From contig CM053810.1 in NCBI GenBank assembly GCA_028671895.1, forward strand, positions 31,227,501 to 31,291,500: a stretch of 64,000 bases of DNA, in the 5' to 3' direction. The notes under the pieces were generated by a model. The model was not told where the DNA came from. It searched no databases and worked only from the letters and a program-made list of their open reading frames with translations. The number at the start of each line of letters is the position of its first letter. Position 1 is the stretch's first letter. Below, in pieces: positions 57,874 to 64,000 of the stretch. The DNA comes from Oenanthe sinensis. Its lineage: Eukaryota > Streptophyta > Magnoliopsida > Apiales > Apiaceae. A program made the translations under genes and the position numbers.

Positions 57874-59799
57874 TGTTGGGTCCCGGAAGTATCGTAGAAG
57901 GGGGTTGAATAGATACTTACTACATTAAAAAATTCTTTCGAATCTTTTACGGATAAATAATTTAGAGTTCGGTTAGTGGATTCGAGTTCATGAGGTGAAA
58001 AGTGTTTAGGAGGCTGATGTACTAATTTTCTGTATTTATGAATAATCATTAATGTTCGAGAAAATTAGCAAGTAATTTAATGAGACAAGTTTTGGGGAAT
58101 ATATCTTTTGTATATAAACCCTGAGGTTGCTACACCCAGTTAAAAATATAACTGGTTTCCAAAGAACAAATTAGTTCTTTGCTTCTACAAAAATATACAA
58201 GCCAAATCCTATACAATATTTGTATTTATAATTTTGTCTAAGGATTTAACTACCGGGAGTATTTTGTAATGGCCTTTAAAATATTACAAGGTTTATCCGG
58301 CCATTAACAAAAGACTCTAGTAAGGAGTAATGTATAGACCTTTGATTTGTTTTGACCCCTCTGTATATTATTTGTTGTGTTCTTCTCCGGCACTTGATTG
58401 GAAGAGACGAACCAGAACCCTCTTCAAAATGAGCACTTCATTTTTTATATATGGTGTAGTCTTTTCAAATAAATTAAAATTGATTTGTTCTTTTCAATGC
58501 TAAGTCCTTTTGTTGCGCTTGTAGAGTGAGTGCAGTGTATATGAGCCACCAAGTACTTATAATTCTTTTGTTACGCCTAAAGGAGTTTTGTTGCGCCTCT
58601 ACTCTTGTGGCCTTGTATATGAACCACAAAAGTACTTAGAATTCTTTTGTTGCGCCTAGAGGAGTTTTGTTGCACTTACTACATTGCTTGCAGTGTATAG
58701 GAACAACAAAAGTACTTAGAAACTTATTCATAAGTATTTTTTTTCACCTAAGGTTTTTGTTGCACCTCCTACATTGCTTGCATTGTATAGGAACAACAAA
58801 AGTGCTTAGAAACTTATTCATAAGTATTTTGTTGCGCCTAAGGTCTTTTGTTGCACCTCTACTCCTGTTCCCTTGTATAGGAGCCACAAAACACTTAGAA
58901 ACTTATCCATGAGTGTTTTGTTGCACCTCTACTCTTGTTCCCTTGTATAGGAGCCACGAAACACTTAGAAACTTATCCATGAGTATTTTGTTGCGCCTCA
59001 TAGAGTGCTTCAAGAGTACAAGATCCACCAAATGTAGTAATACTTGCCTTAATCAATTTCTTGAAAAGCTTGAAGTATTTACCACTTGGTTTTTACTTTT
59101 CTGGCTTGATCAACTGATTTTCTTCTGATAAATCAAAGTAATTCTCTTCTTGTTGTGCTGATGCTTAGTGCACTAGTCTGGTTCACAAATGACTAACACT
59201 GAATTAAATTCTCTGGACTTCTATTCTGATTCAGCTGATTAATCTTGACTTTTGCATTGCTTCAAACACTGACTGTTAATAAGCACTGTACTTTCACTGG
59301 AATCTTTTCTAGTACTTAGACAACGTCTTCATTACTACTACAATATTGAATACTTCATTCTCTATTCTTCACTGACGCTTGAACATTTAAATGAACTTCT
59401 TTCAGTGAGTATAACTTCAAGACTACAACTATCTTCTTTATCTTTTGTCTTTATCATGTCTTCAATTCGTCTAGATTCCTATGCTTTGAACACTGTCTAT
59501 CTTCAATCAATGTTGATACACTGAAATCTTTTAGTGGCACTTTATACTGAATATTCAACACTTTTGAAACCCTGAAAGTCTTTACACATTATTCATCACT
59601 GATCCTTGAACATATAACTGAACTTCTTTCAGTGACCTGTAGTAGACTTCAAAACTTCTTCTAATGTCTTGATTCACTGTATTTGCCATGTCTTCATTTC
59701 TTCCTGATTTTCTGTGTAGACGTAGTATTATTTACCTGTCATATTCTAGTGTTGAGTTATCACGATTACTATTCATACAGTTTCATAATCTCACCAACA
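57874..59799 (-). repeat. 3' LTR of element D, 1,926 bp
   Basis: Plus-strand ends TGTTGGGTCCCGG and TCTCACCAACA, followed at once by a PPT. TATA-like box: minus TATAAATAC, 58,222-58,230. Tandem repeats occupy 58,503-59,020, again upstream of the TATA box. Confidence 0.83.
58503..59020. repeat. Imperfect tandem repeats in the D LTR
   Basis: About six units of 60-95 bp built from TTTTGTTGCGCCT, CCTTGTATAGGAGCCAC and ACTTAGAAACTTAT. The last two units (about 58,838-58,985) are nearly identical. A short plus-strand ORF across them is only a repeat artefact. Confidence 0.85.
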
Positions 59800-59816
59800 A
59801 TCTCCCCCTATTTGAT
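59800..59816 (-). promoter_or_regulatory. PPT of element D
   Basis: Minus ATCAAATAGGGGGAGAT next to the LTR, the same as at 6,586-6,602. Further PPT-like copies lie near 60,130 (CTCAGGGGGAGA) and 60,347 (CTAAGGGGGAGA). Confidence 0.85.
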
Positions 59817-60779
59817 TATTAACCTTAGCAAACAAATCCCATGGAGAGGATAACTCAACTAACAACTAGAAAAAGTAATGGTCTGGGGCATGTAAATAAT
59901 GCTACTGGTTTTTTTGGATCAGATTCTGCATTTCCAGATTTCTTGTGTCCTCTAGCACTGAACTGATATTCATGTAGTATCATCTTCATTTATGTCTGTG
60001 TTTGAGCTTTCTCTGCTTCAAAATCCTTCATAGTTGAACTTAAAGAACTTATCATAAACAGAGCTTCATAAGAATTAAAATTCCTGGGAACGTCTTCAAT
60101 AGAACATAGAACCTAGCTCAAGTAATGTTCTCCCCCTGAGAATGTGATTCTTCTTCTTTATCTTCTTCTCCTCTTTAGATGATCAATGGAGGTGTCAATC
60201 ATTTTCTGTATTTCCCACTTGGATGAGGAATACTCTACTGACAACTCCTTTTAAGTACAGGATACAGTTTCTTGATTCTCCCATATTCGGTTATTTCCCA
60301 TAAGGATCAGAAGATAAAATTTTCTTCTTTTTCTTATCTAAATTCTCCCCCTTAGGATATTAACTTCTCCCATAAGGATAAGAATATAAGACCTCATTCT
60401 CTTTTTTCTTCTTTTTCTTGTATACTAAATTATCCTCCTTAGTTGAGAAATCCTCCAATGGCGCATGATCTTTCAAATGGCTTGTCTTCCAAAGAAGGTT
60501 CTCGTCTGTCAATGATTGGGAAAAATATAGTAGTTTTTTCTTTCAGAAGTAGCATGTGGCAAGGGCAAGTGTTTGGTCTATAGTTTCCTCACTTCTACTA
60601 CATTCTGTTGGTGTTTACATTTAAGTGTCGAGCACTTTGAAGTGTTTCACTCTTTCTCTCCCTATCTCTCACTCAAGTGTATCTCTCCCTCACTTTCACT
60701 TAAGTGTTTCTCTCTCTCACTTTCACTCTGCATTTCTAATATAGCCTTCTGTACCTGCAAGTGAAATCCGTCAATTCAT
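59817..60779 (-). other. Element D: 3' internal region
   Basis: No intact gene. From about 60,400 it aligns with X1 37,560 onward; before that D seems to lack about 1.5 kb present in X1 (33,812-37,560 without the solo LTR). Confidence 0.5.
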
Positions 60780-61690
60780 TTATATTTTCATCACCTAATT
60801 CATCAGAATGAACTGAATCACTATCAAGTGGAGAATTGCATCGTAGAGGTGTTCTTGATCTATCATGCATATTCACTGTCTCAGCACCAGACTCAATAGC
60901 GTTTGCTAAATCACTTTCTAGTGGAGCCTCACCTCTTTGAGATGAGTTATCCCAAGATATTAATATCTGTTAGGGAATCCTGCCTTGTTCTATCAAGGAG
61001 TTGCCTCACACCTTCTCCGTAAATGGGAGGTGGACATTCCTTTTCAGGATCTGGAAATGTTCCTTCCAGGAGGGGCGACGTAGCAGGCAATGTAATGAAT
61101 GGCAATTTAGAGCTTACATTTCTCTCATAACCCTGTGACGAGAATTTTGTATAAAATACCCTACTTGACTCATCCGAAGAATTCTTGCCAAGCAGTTGCC
61201 TCTCAAGCCCAGATAAATCTGAACAAGAGATCTTTATTTCAGGATGCAGAAGATTTATTCGTGTTTGAGGTAGATACCTTGGACAATATAATATATGGCT
61301 AACTAGAGTTCGTATCTCCTCTGAATGCCTATACCACTCACTGTGCACGCCTTGCAATGTGTTCCTAGAATTTATCTGTTTAGGCTTACTATAAGCATGA
61401 GTGCCGGTGGTGTGCTTGACTCATTACAAGATGATATGAATGACGAACGAATTTCAATGGACTCATCCTGTTGAGAGAATGATTCCAAAGACAGTTTAAT
61501 TGCCTTTTCAGCTCTGCATCCTTTTGGAAAGATGCAGATGAGCTTACAGTTATCTCAGTTTATATATTACTTTTCTTCCCTGGAGGTAGAGCTGTGGGTG
61601 CACTTCCGACTTCATCTTTATTTGTTGCATCAAATGCAGTTTCTCCCTTATCAACCTCTAACTTACATATGTTACTTGTATCTCTAGGGG
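60780..61690 (-). pseudogene. Element D: degenerate third-ORF region
   Basis: The best frame is 61,357-60,947 (136 codons, with SDESSRVFYTKFSSQGYERN and DPEKECPPPIYG). Coding-like residues also appear in 61,360-61,690 with stops. It matches X1 37,900-38,950. Function unknown; no membrane segment seen. Confidence 0.55.
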
Positions 61691-64000
61691 TTAATATATG
61701 GAAGTGGATAAATTAGTGTTTGGTACTAAGGCCTGGGTAAGAGATTGATGGATTTTCAACCTCTTGGCCAGCTTCTTAAGCCATTGAGGGCTAGAAGGAT
61801 AGAATCAACAAATAAGATAAAGAAATAATCACCTTAACATTCCAAAACATATCTTTCATCTCAAAGAGAAGGAAAAATATAAGAAGGAATGGTAATTGAT
61901 TGCATTAAAGCACTTTTAGAAAAAGAGTTTTGTCGGATCTAAGGATTTATCATTTAAGAGCATGATACGAAATTTTCTTTAAGATACTTATCTCATAATA
62001 AAATGCGGGAATGTGTATCAGAGAAAAATTCTACCCCTTATGAATTTCTTATAAGGCAAACTTCCCATAACAAAACTCGGGAATTTATACCAAAGAAGAA
62101 ATTCAACTCTCTTACCAAATTATATCTTAATAAAATGACTCTTTTCCTTTAAAACCTTTGCACTGTAAGTTTTGAAAATAGTTTTGCAAAATATCCTTAT
62201 CAGATAGAGAACTATGATTTTCCGACTCATAATGCAATTATGATTTACATCATTTTCTTCCACCTAATAGTATCCCCATCTTAAAATGAAAACATGACAA
62301 TTGGGGTGAATGTATGCTTAACAATACAGTACAAGGACTTCAAAGAAACAACCACTGTTTTGGTACTATGAATCAATGTGAAACATACATTGAAATAAGT
62401 GTTTAAAAACAAATTATTTTAAAAATGGTTGATACCTCGAAGTAAACAATAATTTCTCCGAATAAAATAGCAGTCACAAAGTTTCTGTCACTTTAAAAAG
62501 AAAAATTAAGAGAGGAAATGGTTTTGAAAATATAGCATTTAAAACTAGTTTTTGAGAGAGGATAAAATATTTTGAGATTTAAAGAAAGATTATCCTCAAG
62601 AAAAATTTGATTCACACCCTAGGATTTAGAAAATAAAGAAGGGCTGTAAATCAAATGAGCTTTAAAAGAGAAGTTTTGAAAAAGAATTTTGATGTTTTCT
62701 TCTCTAAAACTGATAGAAAGTGAATGTATTGTAGGATAAAACATTTTGAAAAAGAATTAGACAAGAAATTCTTTTTAATACATTCAAGTTTAAAATTCAG
62801 TTAACGAAAGAAAATTAATAATAATACTTATGTAATATTAAACAGTTACCACAGACATGCATATTTAAATCAAATAACATGTGACAATTATTCAGTAGAA
62901 CAATAAGCATTTAGACATATTTTTATTATTAGTGATTTCAGATAAACAACTTGTATTATCACTAATATTAAAAATATCACAACTAATTGCAAGAAAACAT
63001 TAATAATATATCATTACTTGATATTTATTAATAATTTCAAAATGCAAGAAATTATGTTTCTAATATTTTATCAAATCAAAATTATGAAACTAATAAACAT
63101 TGAATTGCTTCAATCCATAATTTTAATAAGATAAAATAATTTTGTTAAATACTAAAATATTCATAAGATTGAATATTAGCATCTAACTTCATACGCTATA
63201 TCAAATAATTGTCAATCAAGCATATTACAATTATATTCATAACAATTATTAATGATATATGTAAGTTTCAGGAAATAGTTGAAAAGAAATTAACAAGTCC
63301 TTTAAATATAGACATTTAATACTTGTGTTCTTAATTACAAGTCCTCTCAAATAAAATCATATTTTATAAATATTTTCTAAGTATATAAAACATTGAGAAT
63401 TTTATACACATGACTTAGAAAATACTTCGTCTTCCAATGTTAGTGAGTTTTGAAATATGCATTAATTACTTAGAATAGAAATTCTAAATAACGTCACTAA
63501 TACCAAAAGTATCACAATTATTTTTAATAAAATATTTAAAAATATCATAATAATTAAGCAAGATATCATTGACCAATACTCATTAAATATTTAACAAATA
63601 AATAATTATGCTGCTAACTTATGCTAAATCATTTAACTACCACATATGCATATAATATTGTAAGTATGATAATTCAACTAATAGCAAAAAGTACGAGGTA
63701 CTGGATTTCAAACAAATTCACAAGTCCTTTAAATATGAAAAATTTAATACTTGTGAACTTATTTAAGAATTCCTTGCAGATAGGATTTCCAACAAATATG
63801 CACATAAATAATATCTCAAGTTCACTAACCAACTTGGATAAAATGAATTCATCAAGTTGTTTAACAAATATCTGCAAGTTAATCTACTAAGGACAACTCT
63901 CGAAAGAAATGATACCTAGTGTCCATGCGCCTGTTCCTTACATGGTGTAAAGAGTATCCAACAGAGTTATTGGAGTTGAAGTTATTTCCTTGTCTAGAAG
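61691..64000 (-). other. Element D: AT-rich spacer
   Basis: No gene. Uninterrupted counterpart of the G insertion site (61,691-61,720) and of the X1 spacer to about 50,960. It contains the conserved inverted repeat at 62,927-62,967. Confidence 0.65.

Larger units (their letters stand above)
57874..64000 (-). mobile_element. Element D: Sirevirus-like, 3' half, runs off the window
   Basis: 3' LTR (57,874-59,799), PPT, degenerate third-ORF region and AT-rich spacer; pol and the 5' LTR would lie beyond 64,000. It is co-linear with X1 (37,560-38,960 then 47,982-50,960), so D and X1 are the same family, and D inserted into X1's pol in the same orientation. The left flank GTGCT (57,869-57,873) is the expected TSD. 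Confidence 0.78.

Overview
The window is plant nuclear DNA, most likely from a eudicot. It is AT-rich, and apart from about 2.2 kb at 21.6-23.8 kb nearly everything I can assign is transposable element. I found no host gene, tRNA, rRNA or CRISPR array. The evidence is LTRs with TG...CA ends, primer-binding sites complementary to initiator tRNA-Met, polypurine tracts, 5-bp target-site duplications (TSDs), Ty1/copia gag-pol motifs in the order PR-IN-RT-RNase H, and one mariner-like element with Stowaway-type ends. The host species cannot be named from this sequence.

Left stack (1-21,583, minus strand). Two decayed Angela/BARE-type copia copies lie head to tail: A1 (gag relic, leader, LTR; 1-3,835) appears inserted in the leader of A2 (3,836-5,458 and 20,582-21,583). 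Between the two halves of A2, exactly at its primer-binding site, sits a complete 15.1-kb Sirevirus-type copia element (5,459-20,581, TSD GAAGC). In transcription order it has a 5' LTR, PBS, frameshifted gag, a pol that is open but has D-S-E instead of D-S/T-G in the protease, an array of 49-bp palindromic repeats, a TATA-like box, a 504-nt leader with no AUG, a 1,090-aa third ORF, PPT and 3' LTR.

Middle (21.6-33.8 kb): unassigned AT-rich DNA, a copia LTR with PBS, leader and gag relic (element F), a 3.96-kb mariner-like element (26,336-30,291) with a decayed DD39D transposase, an LTR-like tract ending at 32,044, and a decayed copia gag-IN segment (element E).

Right stack (33.8-64 kb). An old minus-strand Sirevirus-like element (X1) was split repeatedly: by a solo Angela-type LTR (34,306-35,961, TSD GGTAA), by a young, nearly intact Angela-type element G (38,961-47,976, TSD GGATG, LTRs about 99.4% identical by eye), by an Angela-type LTR (B') that itself holds a truncated copy (C), and by element D of X1's own family (57,874 to the window end). 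D supplies an uninterrupted copy of the site where G inserted.

The strongest candidate for something new is in the Sirevirus. GAATATTC-type dyads, which resemble heat-shock-element cores, are tandemly repeated upstream of the LTR TATA box and again upstream of an internal TATA-like box. That internal box is followed by an AUG-free leader running to the third ORF. This suggests a second, internal promoter that copies the logic of the LTR promoter.
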